This document shows, piece by piece, positions 50,968 to 59,625 of a stretch of 64,000 bases of DNA. The stretch spans positions 2,333,027-2,397,026 of the forward strand of contig NZ_CP025096.1 of assembly GCF_002831565.1 (NCBI RefSeq), in the 5' to 3' direction. Within the stretch, counting starts at the first letter, position 1; each line of letters starts with the position of its first letter. Source of the DNA: Spirosoma pollinicola. GTDB lineage: Bacteria; Bacteroidota; Bacteroidia; Cytophagales; Spirosomataceae. A program made the position numbers and the translations under genes. The notes beneath the pieces are model-generated. The model worked only from the letters and a program-made list of their open reading frames with translations, was not told where the DNA came from and made no database searches.

Positions 50968-53715
50968 ATGATACGGATGATAGCCTCAAACAGCGCGGGT
51001 CATGCAAAGCAGTACTTCTCTGAAGCACTGTTGAAATCCGACTACTATCTGGATGACCAGGAACTGGCCGGACGGATGCAGGGCAAGCTGGCGGAACGGA
51101 TGGGGCTTGCCGGGCTGGTCAACAAGGAAGTGTTTCATGATTTATGTGACAACATCGATCCGAACACTGGCAAGCCGCTGACGCCCCGCACGAAAGAAAA
51201 CCGGATTACCGGGTATGACATTTCGTTTTCGTGTCCAAAGTCAGTCTCGATTCTGCATGGCCTCTCGAACGACGACCGTATCCTGACGGCCTTTCAAGAG
51301 TCGGTACGGCAGACCATGCAGGACATCGAGCGCGACAGTAAAACACGTGTTCGGCAGAACGGGGTGAGCGAGGACCGTGAGACCGGCGAATTGATCTGGT
51401 CGGAGTTTGTCCACCAGACCGCGCGGCCTCTAGATGGTAGCTTGCCAGACCCGCAGCTTCACGCCCATTGCTTTGTGCAAAATGCAACCTGGGACTCTGC
51501 CGAACAGCGCATAAAGGCTGCCCGGTTCACGGACATCAAGCGGGACATGCCGTATTATCAGGAGATGTTTTTCAAGCGGCTGTCCGACAGGCTGATGGAT
51601 GGGGGCTATCAGATCCGGCGGACGGAGAAGAGCTTTGAAGTCGAGGGCGTGCCACAAAATGTGATTGATCTTTTCTCCAAGCGCACAGACGAGATCAACC
51701 GCGTCGCCAAAGAAAAAGGCATCGTTGATCCGAAAGAGGTCAGCGAACTGGGCGCACGGACACGCTCGAAAAAGCAGCGCGGTCATTCGATGAACGAGCT
51801 TAAGGAAAACTGGCGACAACAGATTATGGACCTTGGGCCACTCAAGGATGGTGAAGGGAAACGAACCCTCCGTCACGCGGCACCTGTCCAGGACAAAAGC
51901 GGTATTACCCCGCAGATATGCGTCGATCATGCAATTGACCACGGCTTTGAACGAGCGTCTGTACAAGGGGAACGCCGGTTGTTGGCATCGGCGTATCGGC
52001 ACAGCATTGGCAATCGCTCGGTGTCATTGGATCAGATCACAGCGGATTTGAAAGACGATGCACGGCTGGTGCATGTTGAAGAAAAAGGCCGGACGTTTTC
52101 CACGACGAAGCAGGTTCTGTCCGAAGAACAACGGATGGTCACCCTTGCCCGTCAGGGACAGGGTAAGTTGAAGCCTCTTTACGACAAAGTGCCAGATCTG
52201 AAACTGGACGGCCAACAGGCGGAAGCTGTTCGGCACGTCCTCACCACCCCGCACCGCGTATCGATCATCCGGGGTGCTGCCGGGACCGGCAAGACCACGC
52301 TGATGAAGGAGGCCGTTGGCTTGATGGAACAGGCCGGTAAAAAAGTGACGGTTGTAGCGCCCTCCTCCCAGGCTTCACGGGGCGTGTTGCGTGAAGAGGG
52401 TTTCCAGGAAGCTGAAACCGTCGCCCGGTTGCTGGTCGATGAGAAGATGCAGGCGAATTTGCAGGGTCAAGTCATCTGGTGTGACGAAGCCGGGCTTTTG
52501 GGGACGAAGGATATGACGGCTTTGTTGGAGATTGCCACTAAGCAGAACGCCCGGTTGATTTTGGGGGGAGATACCAGGCAGCACTCAAGCGTCGTGCGCG
52601 GAGACGCTCTGCGTATATTAAATACCGTTGGCGGTATCAAGACGGCGGAGGTTAGCCGGATTTACCGGCAGCGTAACGCGGATTATCGCTCAACGGTCGA
52701 AGATTTGGCACAGGGCGACGTGGCAAAAGCGTTTCAAAAGCTGGATGGCATGGAGGCCATTCAGTCAATCGACCCGTTACAGCCAAATAGCCAGCTTGTG
52801 AAAGACTATGTCGATACGGTCAAAAAGGGCAAGTCGGCGCTCGTTGTCTCGCCAACCCATGCACAGGGTGAAGCGGTAACGGGCGATATCCGCCGGACGT
52901 TGCAGGAGCGCGGTCTGCTCTCGAAAAAAGAGGTGACAGCTTCCCGGCTAGTCAATCTCAATTTGACGGAAGCCGAGCGGGGCGACTGGCGCAATTTCAA
53001 GCCCGGTCAGGTGATACAGTTCAATCAGAATTTGACCGGTATCAAGCGCGGGAGTGTGTGGACGGTCGAAATAGCGACTGACAAAGGGGTGACCATAAAA
53101 GACGATCAGGGCCACGCCCTGCCCCTGCCAACCGTCAGGAGTCGCGACTATGACGTGTACCATCAAAGTGAAATTAGCCTTGCCAAAGGTGATGCCGTGC
53201 GTATCACGCGCAACGGCTTTGATCGTGATGGAACGCGAATGAATAATGGCCAGACGCTGGACGTACTGAAAGTGTCGAAACAAGGGGACGTGATTTTACG
53301 CAACGCACAGAGCAAAGTCGAATACCGGTTGGATAAGGAGTTCGGCCATATCGCACATAATTATTGTGTCACATCTCATGCCTCGCAGGGCAAGACTGTT
53401 GACGAAGTATTCATTTCGCAACCGGCTTCTACGTTCTCGGCAACGAACGCGAAACAGTTCTATGTTTCGGTTTCAAGAGGCCGCGATCGTGTCAGAATTT
53501 ATACGGATGATAAGGAACAGTTGATGTTGCAGGCGTCCCAAATGGGCGACCGTCAATCAGCCCTTGAACTGGTCGGACGTAAAAACAGAACGACAGACCT
53601 CGTACAGCAACGCATCCGTGACGAACTAAACCGTCAGCCGGTCAATCGGGACAAGCCGAAAGACGTTGCAAAACCACCTCGCTTTAAAGATCGTGATTAT
53701 GAACCAGGGCTTTAA
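50968..53715 (+). CDS. MobF-family relaxase with helicase domain (TrwC/TraI-like), 915 aa
   Basis: The N-terminal 300 residues are a TrwC relaxase domain: a Tyr pair in SDYYLDD near residue 25 as nucleophile, and the metal-binding HUH site with FVHQT and LPDPQLHAHCF. The rest (about 400-880) is a RecD/TraI-type helicase with Walker A RGAAGTGKTTLM, CDEAGLL as the Walker B, and a late SHASQGKTVDEVF with VSVSRGRDRV. It nicks oriT and unwinds the transferred strand. I set the start at 50968 (MIRMIASNSAGHAKQYFSE). An inverted-repeat region downstream (54379-54593) is a candidate oriT. Confidence 0.92.
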   Translation: MIRMIASNSAGHAKQYFSEALLKSDYYLDDQELAGRMQGKLAERMGLAGLVNKEVFHDLCDNIDPNTGKPLTPRTKENRITGYDISFSCPKSVSILHGLSNDDRILTAFQESVRQTMQDIERDSKTRVRQNGVSEDRETGELIWSEFVHQTARPLDGSLPDPQLHAHCFVQNATWDSAEQRIKAARFTDIKRDMPYYQEMFFKRLSDRLMDGGYQIRRTEKSFEVEGVPQNVIDLFSKRTDEINRVAKEKGIVDPKEVSELGARTRSKKQRGHSMNELKENWRQQIMDLGPLKDGEGKRTLRHAAPVQDKSGITPQICVDHAIDHGFERASVQGERRLLASAYRHSIGNRSVSLDQITADLKDDARLVHVEEKGRTFSTTKQVLSEEQRMVTLARQGQGKLKPLYDKVPDLKLDGQQAEAVRHVLTTPHRVSIIRGAAGTGKTTLMKEAVGLMEQAGKKVTVVAPSSQASRGVLREEGFQEAETVARLLVDEKMQANLQGQVIWCDEAGLLGTKDMTALLEIATKQNARLILGGDTRQHSSVVRGDALRILNTVGGIKTAEVSRIYRQRNADYRSTVEDLAQGDVAKAFQKLDGMEAIQSIDPLQPNSQLVKDYVDTVKKGKSALVVSPTHAQGEAVTGDIRRTLQERGLLSKKEVTASRLVNLNLTEAERGDWRNFKPGQVIQFNQNLTGIKRGSVWTVEIATDKGVTIKDDQGHALPLPTVRSRDYDVYHQSEISLAKGDAVRITRNGFDRDGTRMNNGQTLDVLKVSKQGDVILRNAQSKVEYRLDKEFGHIAHNYCVTSHASQGKTVDEVFISQPASTFSATNAKQFYVSVSRGRDRVRIYTDDKEQLMLQASQMGDRQSALELVGRKNRTTDLVQQRIRDELNRQPVNRDKPKDVAKPPRFKDRDYEPGL

Positions 53716-54094
53716 ACTCCGATTTGATCAGTTGCGCGAAAATGACCCAACCGAGCCAGCGGATGGGTCCGGTTTACTATTGATCGAGAATTACCCCGTG
53801 CAGGGTCATACGCGGAATGTCTGTCTGGTCTGGCCGGATGGCCGGAAGGCTTTTCTGAATTACGCCTATCTTGTCGTTGCAGACTTTGAGCCAAACAACG
53901 AAAAGAATGTTATCAAGCTGGGATTCTCATCGCACAACGTCACTTTACAGGGTTATAGTCTTGAAACGCTCTTTATTGCGTTGCTTGACCACCTGCCCCG
54001 CATCATCACTGCTATCGATCCGCGCTACGTGCTTGATGAGGATAAACAGAAAAGCGTGGTCATAGAAATTGTCCTGGAAAAAAGCGATAGCTAA
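53699..54094 (+). CDS. Hypothetical protein overlapping the relaxase, 131 aa
   Basis: The ATG at 53699 overlaps the relaxase stop by 17 bases, so it is translationally coupled. It is a soluble alpha/beta-looking protein (KLRFDQLREN, NVCLVWPDGRKAFLNYAYLV) with no family I recognise. The frame is open further upstream, inside the relaxase. Position suggests an accessory transfer or regulatory role. Confidence 0.65.
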   Translation: MNQGFKLRFDQLRENDPTEPADGSGLLLIENYPVQGHTRNVCLVWPDGRKAFLNYAYLVVADFEPNNEKNVIKLGFSSHNVTLQGYSLETLFIALLDHLPRIITAIDPRYVLDEDKQKSVVIEIVLEKSDS

Positions 54095-54126
54095 CCCTTG
54101 CCGTTCGGGAATAGCGGCAATAGAAA

Positions 54127-54154
54127 AGCCGGGCAAACTTACGTCTGCCCGGCT
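54127..54154. terminator. Bidirectional terminator between convergent genes
   Basis: AGCCGGGCA (54127-54135) pairs perfectly with TGCCCGGCT (54146-54154). It lies between the ends of the 131-aa gene (plus) and the 71-aa gene (minus), with A-rich bases on the left. Confidence 0.75.
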
Positions 54155-54160
54155 ACGGGT

Positions 54161-54376
54161 TTATTCAGTTTTTGGCTTGTTGGGCCGAATTGTCAGGTTC
54201 ACATCCTGGCCCAAGAGGTTAAGGATAAGATTTAGACCCTCCCCATCGCTATGCGCCCATGCGGCACCGACTTTAATCCACACTGCTTTGTCGGAACCGT
54301 CTTTCTGTTTGACACTGTATACGAAATGTGAGGGGGCTTTTGAGCTTGGGTTTTGGGTGGTGGTGGTCATCATCAA
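54161..54376 (-). CDS. Small mobile-element protein, 71 aa
   Basis: After a Met/Thr-rich start the protein reads FVYSVKQKDGSDKAVWIKVG-AAWAHSDGEGLNLILNLLG. Small proteins with this pattern (an xWxxIGAAxxHxDGxGFN motif) are common in conjugative elements and plasmids, usually with unknown function. Its promoter region overlaps the left arm of the large inverted repeat at 54379-54593. The start could be the third Met. Confidence 0.65.
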   Translation of the reverse strand: MMMTTTTQNPSSKAPSHFVYSVKQKDGSDKAVWIKVGAAWAHSDGEGLNLILNLLGQDVNLTIRPNKPKTE

Positions 54377-54378
54377 AT

Positions 54379-54593
54379 CTCCTTTTCTGTGTTGTTGATG
54401 ATGTCAGCAATTAAAACCGCCAACCTTGCGACCGCTCCCCGAAGGCAAAAAATCGATGCGAAGTGAAGCGGAGTGTCTATTTTTTGCCGAAGTCACAGAG
54501 CCTTTTTGCGTTAGCAAAAAGGAGGGATAAGCGTCGGAGCAAGGTTAGCGGTTAAGCTGACAGCATCAATCAACGGACACAGAAAAGCGGGAG
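54379..54593. repeat. Large imperfect inverted repeat with inner hairpins; candidate oriT
   Basis: Left arm (about 54379-54437) and right arm (about 54533-54593) match over about 60 bases: CTCC..TTTTCTGTG, TGATG.TGTCAGC and AACCGC.AACCTTGC occur on both sides in inverse order. Between them lie two perfect hairpins, GGCAAAAAAT/ATTTTTTGCC (54444-54488) and CCTTTTTGC-GTTA-GCAAAAAGG (54501-54522). MobF relaxases bind a hairpin next to nic, so oriT is one reading; a replication origin or regulatory RNA are others. Confidence 0.6.
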
Positions 54594-54660
54594 TTGAAAC
54601 CGGACGGAACATTACTCAATGCGTCCCGCCCGGCAAGTCGTCAATCAGGATGGTTGGAGC

Positions 54661-54826
54661 TTATGCAGATATTCAACGGCTTTCTGTGCATGGGATGCTG
54701 CTGAAAAGATCAGGCGTTGTTATTATTATATATAATCTTTATCCGAGAATGGATAAAGATCGGCATGTTTGGTTCCCGGCGTAGACTCAAAGCTAGGGTC
54801 TACTGCTAAAAATTAGGCACCATTGC
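54661..54826 (-). pseudogene. Degraded fragment of an ardC 3' end
   Basis: 54661-54717 matches the 3' part of the ardC gene at about 56574-56632 (shared CGGCTTTCTG, GATGCTGCTGAAAAGATCAG), and 54762-54826 matches about 56687-56745 (GCATGTTTGG, GCTCAAAGC). In between, the gene sequence is replaced by a piece with a 10-bp perfect hairpin (ATCTTTATCC/GGATAAAGAT, 54735-54760). It is a decayed second copy, left by a duplication or an earlier element. Confidence 0.7.
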
Positions 54827-54935
54827 TGTTTTTAATCAAAACGGCAGCGGTTTTATTTGAACCCTTGGGCTACACCAAGACAAAATTACTTTCAAATCTT
54901 GCACTGCCCACGTAGTTGACACGAGTAGAAGTTAC

Positions 54936-55358
54936 TTAGTTAGCAGAGTCTCCAAGTTTTTTCTGCATTACAATAACTTCATTTAAGCTGTAGCCTATCG
55001 CTTCATAAAATTTAAGAACGGTATCGTTTTCTGGACGGATCATAAGCAATAGTTTCGGGACACCATGCTTAACAAGCCAGTTTTCAGCGGCTTGCATCAT
55101 TGCTGCTCCAAATCCCCGTCCACGATGGGCGTCCTCTACTGCGAGATAGTAAACCCAACCACGATGACCATCAAATCCCACCATAACTGTAGCAATAACT
55201 GCTCCATCTAAACGGCCTGCTAGTACTGTAGATGATGGCGTGGCAAGTGCGAATTTAATATCAGCTTGAGGATCATTCCAAGGTCTTGTTAGACCTGCCG
55301 ATGTCCATAAAGCAGTGGCGGAATCAATTTCTGATAAAGTTAAAGCAGATATTTCCAT
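54936..55358 (-). CDS. GNAT acetyltransferase, YpeA-like, 140 aa
   Basis: The protein has a clear YpeA-type beginning (LW..AGLTRPWNDPQADI) and a GNAT core: VMVGFDGHRGWVYYLAV, DAHRGRGFGAAMM as the acetyl-CoA loop, and ENDTVLKFYEAIGY. YpeA is a widespread acetyltransferase whose substrate is not settled. The gene is AT-richer than the transfer genes, so it is likely cargo inserted with the AbiC-like gene next to it. Confidence 0.88.
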   Translation of the reverse strand: MEISALTLSEIDSATALWTSAGLTRPWNDPQADIKFALATPSSTVLAGRLDGAVIATVMVGFDGHRGWVYYLAVEDAHRGRGFGAAMMQAAENWLVKHGVPKLLLMIRPENDTVLKFYEAIGYSLNEVIVMQKKLGDSAN

Positions 55359-55370
55359 TTATGTCGAATC

Positions 55371-56282
55371 TTATATAGTAGATGTAGCGGGACGCGAAAA
55401 GGCTGACGGTGCAAATTCAGAGGTAATATAATTCCAAGTTTCTGAGAATTTGTGGTCTCTAAGTAAACCATATTTTTCAGTTAATCGCTTTCTTTCGGGA
55501 CCGTATCTTATACTGAAGCATGTAACAGTCCAAAGTTCTATCTCTGAAGGTGAAAGTTGGACAATTAAAGCATCAATATACTCTTGTGATGAATCAGAGG
55601 TCATTGCATCTGCATATTTCATAAGAAGATCTAGGTTTCTGATGAGTACTCCCAAAACTGGTGCTTTACTTCGCGCATTTATTACAATTAAACGAGCCGT
55701 TTCTTTAGATAATGCTTGAGAGGATAGCGCCTCATGTGCATCTGTTAGGGCTCTTTCAATTGCATTCCTTCCATAAATTATATTGTTGGTTACTGCATCA
55801 TTGTACCTAACGGAATCAACCATCCGATTATAATGATGAAGTAAATTGAAGAACATTACACCTGCTTGTTGTAGTCGAGCGGTAGTTACTTGTTCCTCCA
55901 TGGCTTTCCTTTGCCCATGCATTTCGCGTCTAGATGCTCGGAGCTCCTGTCGCTGCAAATCAAGATCCATCTCTTGTAAGAGTAATTGTCTTCGTTGACC
56001 TAGAAAGGCAGCATACACAAGAGCGAATCCAGCGGCAGACCAAATAGAACTTACGGCTCCTCCGAGAAATGTTCCAAGATCAGCCATCTGAGATTTCTCT
56101 GTACCAAATATCATCCATCCAGCAGCGTACAAAACAAATCCTGATATAAACCCCGTCCACCCTAAAACTGGAGCCCAACGAAGTTGCCGGTCGATACGGC
56201 TAATTGATATATCACGCTGTAATCGTATATGCTTTCGGCGAGCAATCGTTACATGTGACGCTGTGGTTGCAGATTCAGCCAT
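55371..56282 (-). CDS. AbiC-like (putative phage abortive infection) membrane protein, about 303 aa
   Basis: Two membrane helices (about residues 36-58 and 70-95) precede a charged helical coil (RQELRASRREMHGQRKAMEEQ), then FFNLLHHYNRMVDSVRY, and a C-terminal part with LSPSEIELWTVTCFSIRYG. This is the layout of the putative phage abortive infection (putAbiC) family. Such proteins are thought to stop phage growth at the cost of the cell. I start at the Met at 56282 (MAESATTASH); the frame is open to 56345. It lies 12 bases upstream of the acetyltransferase on the same strand. Confidence 0.75.
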   Translation of the reverse strand: MAESATTASHVTIARRKHIRLQRDISISRIDRQLRWAPVLGWTGFISGFVLYAAGWMIFGTEKSQMADLGTFLGGAVSSIWSAAGFALVYAAFLGQRRQLLLQEMDLDLQRQELRASRREMHGQRKAMEEQVTTARLQQAGVMFFNLLHHYNRMVDSVRYNDAVTNNIIYGRNAIERALTDAHEALSSQALSKETARLIVINARSKAPVLGVLIRNLDLLMKYADAMTSDSSQEYIDALIVQLSPSEIELWTVTCFSIRYGPERKRLTEKYGLLRDHKFSETWNYITSEFAPSAFSRPATSTI

Positions 56283-56555
56283 AACTACAAAATTATTCGA
56301 GCAGCCAGCTAAATGGATTACAAAATGTCGATCCATCCATCGCACGCAATATATATAATTAACAATTATATATACTTTATAAATCCAAGTTTAGAACGCA
56401 GAATGTACTAGTGAACGTCAAAAATTTTTATTAACTATATAATATTTGGTTAATTGAATATTAGATAGCATAATTTTACGACCCTATTAAGGCTTACCCA
56501 CCCGCTCTTACAAGTACCTAGTTAGACTATAGGACGACTTTTCAAACGATTACTC
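56283..56555. other. AT-rich gap between AbiC-like gene and ardC
   Basis: The AT content is much higher than in either the transfer genes or ardC. It should hold the promoter of the minus-strand AbiC-like/acetyltransferase pair. No other signal is seen. Confidence 0.45.
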
Positions 56556-57512
56556 TCATATTACACAAGAAGATTGCAGACTATACAGGTATTCGACGGC
56601 TTTCTGCGCATGAGATGCTGCTGAAAAGATCAGGCGTTTGTCGTTCTGCAAAGCCTGTAGCCAGGACTGGATATAGGCGGCATGTTTGGCCTCCGGCATC
56701 GGCTCAAAGCCAAGGTCAGCTGCTAAGAAACAGGCTCCCAATTCGGCAACCAGTTCTTCTCTGGCGTAACCGGCATCGCCATACACCTTGCGGCCTAAAT
56801 CCCGGTCAAGACGGGTCGGGTGCCGCGTCCAATGAGTAATTTCATGGGCTAAAATCGCGTAGTAGCTCTCAACGCTTACAAAACTTTCGAACGGTGGCAT
56901 CTGAACGCGGTCGGTCGAAATGGCATAAGAGGCTTCGCGTCCGGTATAGATGTCGGCTTTTGTTTCCGCAAAGAAGGTTTCAAGTTGCTGGTTACGTGAC
57001 TTTGTATCAACAACCGCCGGTCCGGACCGTTTGTAAAAACGGTCGTCTAAACCGTCGATCTGGGCAGCGTTAAATACAGCATAGGGTTTGAGAAACGGGA
57101 TCTGACTGGTTACGATTTCGTTGTTATCGGTCTTGTCTTCGACCGTGAATTTATCAGCATAGACAATCTGCGTTGCCTTCTCGCCTTTGCAAACGTTGGC
57201 CTTAAGCTCAACTGCCTGTTTATAGGTCATCCAGTAAGGCGAAGCGTAGCCCTGCTCGGCGGCTGTTCCCCACAGCAGGAGGGTATTGATACCCTGATAG
57301 GGAATGCCATTCCAGCGAAGCGGACGCATCACCTGACCGGCGAGATGGTCAGAATGCCACGGCTTGCGCCATGTCAGATTGCCAGCCTCAAGATCGGTGA
57401 TGATTTTGCCTGTCACGCGGCTATAGACATCATTGTGCGTAGGCGATTCCGGCGCTGGTGTTGTTGTTTTGGTTTTAGAGTTCGTGCGGTGTTTATGGGT
57501 GGTGGTCGGCAT
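56556..57512 (-). CDS. ardC: ArdC-family antirestriction protein, 318 aa
   Basis: The N-terminal ssDNA-binding ArdC domain is clear (VYSRVTGKIITDLEAGNLTWRKPW, PLRWNGIPYQGINTLLLW), followed by the metallopeptidase-like half with AHEITHWTRH near residue 222 (zinc-binding HExxH). ArdC-type proteins protect incoming single-stranded DNA from host restriction during conjugation. I set the start at 57512 (MPTTTHKHRTN); the upstream frame to 57704 is not conserved-looking. It is the last gene of a minus-strand row. A decayed second copy lies at 54661. Confidence 0.92.
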   Translation of the reverse strand: MPTTTHKHRTNSKTKTTTPAPESPTHNDVYSRVTGKIITDLEAGNLTWRKPWHSDHLAGQVMRPLRWNGIPYQGINTLLLWGTAAEQGYASPYWMTYKQAVELKANVCKGEKATQIVYADKFTVEDKTDNNEIVTSQIPFLKPYAVFNAAQIDGLDDRFYKRSGPAVVDTKSRNQQLETFFAETKADIYTGREASYAISTDRVQMPPFESFVSVESYYAILAHEITHWTRHPTRLDRDLGRKVYGDAGYAREELVAELGACFLAADLGFEPMPEAKHAAYIQSWLQALQNDKRLIFSAASHAQKAVEYLYSLQSSCVI

Positions 57513-57576
57513 GGTCTGTTCTCCACGGGTCAGGGTTACGGGGATGGCAAAACCCGGCTTTAAGCAAATAAACCGG

Positions 57577-57625
57577 CAAGAATTTTGGTTGGCGGGGAAG
57601 CGTGAAACGCTGGCGAAAATTCTTG
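57577..57625. promoter_or_regulatory. Nested hairpin in the ardC leader
   Basis: CAAGAATTTT (57577-57586) pairs perfectly with AAAATTCTTG (57616-57625); an inner AGCGT-GAA-ACGCT hairpin lies between. It sits 65 to 113 bases upstream of the ardC start in the leader, where it could act as an attenuator or an ssDNA promoter of the type known for plasmid leading-region genes. Confidence 0.5.
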
Positions 57626-57738
57626 TTGGTGGCGTGAGCGGGCCGGGTACAGTCCCGTCCTTAAGCCTGTTCTGTGGTGAATGACCACGCTCAATGGCTT
57701 CCACCGCAAACGCTCAGGAAACAACGAAAATAACAGCC

Positions 57739-58212
57739 TCAACTTGGCATCAGGCCGTCGTCTGCAAAGGAGCAATAGCTCCGGGGTGTTATGATCAGGT
57801 GATCGAGTACGGCAATATCAAGCAGCTTGCCACCCTCCTTCAGCTTGCGCGTCAGGGACTTGTCAGCTTCGGAGGGTTGCAGATTCCCGCTCGGGTGGTT
57901 GTGCGCCAGAATGATGGCGGACGCGCCAACCTTTAAAGCCGTTGCAAAAATGATCTTTGGATCGGCCGTACAGGATGAGATGCTACCTGAAGAGATGCCG
58001 GAAACGGCAAGGCAATTGTTCTTTTGATCGAGCAGCAGGATTTTAAACTGTTCGACCAGTTCCAAACGGTTTTCATCCCATGACGCCAGCAGAATTTCGT
58101 AAGCCGTTGACGACGAGGTGATCTGTAACCGATCCTGATACGGTATTTTGTTACGATAAACGATTTCGACTTCGTTGACTTTGAAGAGATGTTGCAACGT
58201 AAGCTGTTCCAT
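57739..58212 (-). CDS. RadC-like JAB-domain protein, 157 aa
   Basis: A single JAB/MPN domain with the JAMM metal-site sequence HNHPSGNLQPSEAD near residue 103. The short N-terminal part (EVEIVYRNK) and length are typical of RadC proteins on mobile elements. Despite the name, no DNA-repair function is proven. Its start (58212 or 58221) is 2-11 bases after the primase stop, so the two are in one transcript. Confidence 0.9.
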   Translation of the reverse strand: MEQLTLQHLFKVNEVEIVYRNKIPYQDRLQITSSSTAYEILLASWDENRLELVEQFKILLLDQKNNCLAVSGISSGSISSCTADPKIIFATALKVGASAIILAHNHPSGNLQPSEADKSLTRKLKEGGKLLDIAVLDHLIITPRSYCSFADDGLMPS

Positions 58213-58223
58213 GTTCCGCACTC

Positions 58224-59132
58224 CTACAGGGTTAGATCAAGCGTGTGCATGTGCCACGCGTTTACATCCTTGTGTGGCGCGTAAAGGCGGTTCATGCGCT
58301 GGTGCGTAAGGTCATTTTGCGTTGTGAGGAAGTCGGCAAGTGATGCTGTCGCCGTATCACCGGCCTTGTCGTTGTCAAACCACGAATAGGCAATCCGGTA
58401 TCCATAGCCTTGAATGTATGGCGCGATCTGTTTCAGGTTCGACACAGAGTTGAGAACTATTGTATCGCCCTTGAAGCCCTCGCCCTGTAAACGCGCAATC
58501 GCAGACAGGTAGTCAAAATACCCCTCGAACAGATGGATGCTGTCGGGCTTCGGCTCTTTGCCGCGAATGAAAGAAATGGTTTTGGGGCCAAGAGATCCTT
58601 TAAAAAAAGGATTGCGCAGTTCGTAACCCCCCTCCTCATTGTCAAAGCCAAGCGCGAAAAAGCTTTTGCCGGAGCGCTGGTTCTTAACGTGAACTTCTTT
58701 TGAATGCTGACGGGCCAGCTCTAATGGAATGCCGCGCTTTTCGAGATAATGGATCAAACCTAAATGCTGAAGGGGCTTTGCCTTTTTCAATATCAGGCCC
58801 GGTTCTTCCGGTTCTGTAGGTTCTCGATGGACAGGCGTAAACTTATATGGTCCTAGCCCGATATTCTTGATCCAGCGCAACGCATCGGCGGTGGTGTCGG
58901 CCTCACGCGTGAATTTGAGAAAGGCACGGGCCAGGTCAACCGGATCTCCGCCCCGTCCATCGCCAAAGTCGTGCCAGCGGTTGGTTTTGAGATAGACATA
59001 GAAGCTCGGCGTTTTCTCCTCCCGGACGGGGGATAGGTAAAGGTGCTTGCCGGGGCTGGTCTTTTTGGGATGAATGTCCAACCGGCTCAAAATTTCGACA
59101 ATAGGGATCTCTTTCGCGTCATGAATGTTCAT
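58224..59132 (-). CDS. CHC2/Toprim DNA primase-like protein, 302 aa
   Basis: The N-terminal 90 residues resemble the CHC2 zinc-binding domain of mobile-element primases (YLSPVREEKTPSFYVYLKTN, WHDFGDGRGGDPVDL), although the Cys ligands are not preserved. The Toprim half carries IHLFEGYFDYLSA with the catalytic Glu and YSWFDNDKAGD with the D-x-D. It would make primers on the transferred or replicating strand. It stands between the excisionase and the RadC-like gene on the minus strand. Confidence 0.88.
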   Translation of the reverse strand: MNIHDAKEIPIVEILSRLDIHPKKTSPGKHLYLSPVREEKTPSFYVYLKTNRWHDFGDGRGGDPVDLARAFLKFTREADTTADALRWIKNIGLGPYKFTPVHREPTEPEEPGLILKKAKPLQHLGLIHYLEKRGIPLELARQHSKEVHVKNQRSGKSFFALGFDNEEGGYELRNPFFKGSLGPKTISFIRGKEPKPDSIHLFEGYFDYLSAIARLQGEGFKGDTIVLNSVSNLKQIAPYIQGYGYRIAYSWFDNDKAGDTATASLADFLTTQNDLTHQRMNRLYAPHKDVNAWHMHTLDLTL

Positions 59133-59200
59133 GGCGATCTCCTCAGTTCAGGAATGGAAAAAGTTGTGTGGCCTCTTAAATACGCAAGGCCATTATCTGG

Positions 59201-59392
59201 CTATGATTTCCAAAGTCGGTCTTCGATAAACTTGTCTAGGCTGGAACGACGGTAGCGGACGGCGCGGCCAATCTTTATCGGTTCGAGGTTGTAGCGTTTG
59301 GTGCAGTCCCAGACGGCTAACGTGCCAGGCGAAACCCGAAGATACTTGGCAGCTGTTTTTCTGTCGAGTAAAGGTTCTTGATCAGTTTTCAT
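59201..59392 (-). CDS. Excisionase-type helix-turn-helix protein, 63 aa
   Basis: A small winged-helix protein: LLDRKTAAKYLRVSPGTLAVWD is the HTH_17/MerR-like helix pair, then IKIGRAVRYRRSSLDKFIED with the wing and the final helix. Such proteins act as recombination directionality factors (Xis) or as element regulators. It is 300 bases from the tRNA-Val attachment site, which supports a role in excision. It is the first gene of the minus-strand primase/RadC/ArdC row. Confidence 0.88.
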   Translation of the reverse strand: MKTDQEPLLDRKTAAKYLRVSPGTLAVWDCTKRYNLEPIKIGRAVRYRRSSLDKFIEDRLWKS

Positions 59393-59625
59393 TTTTTCCT
59401 CCTCTAACTTAAATATTAGCTATAAATGAGCATTAGGAATATATTCAGTATATGCATATTCATATCTAAGTGTATAGGAAAATCGTCCCATTAATGAGGA
59501 ATAATTAATATGTATCTGGGATGGCTTGGGTTTAAAAATGAGCTTTACACTACTGAAGATCGTTCGCGCGTAGTCGCACCAGTAATGTTATCAAATTATT
59601 ATTGCGCGGAAGCATCATGATTCTA
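59393..59625. other. AT-rich upstream region of the excisionase
   Basis: It should hold the promoter of the minus-strand excisionase row. There is no ORF. A hairpin ATCTATA-ATAA-TATAGAT lies just to the right at 59653-59670. Confidence 0.5.
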
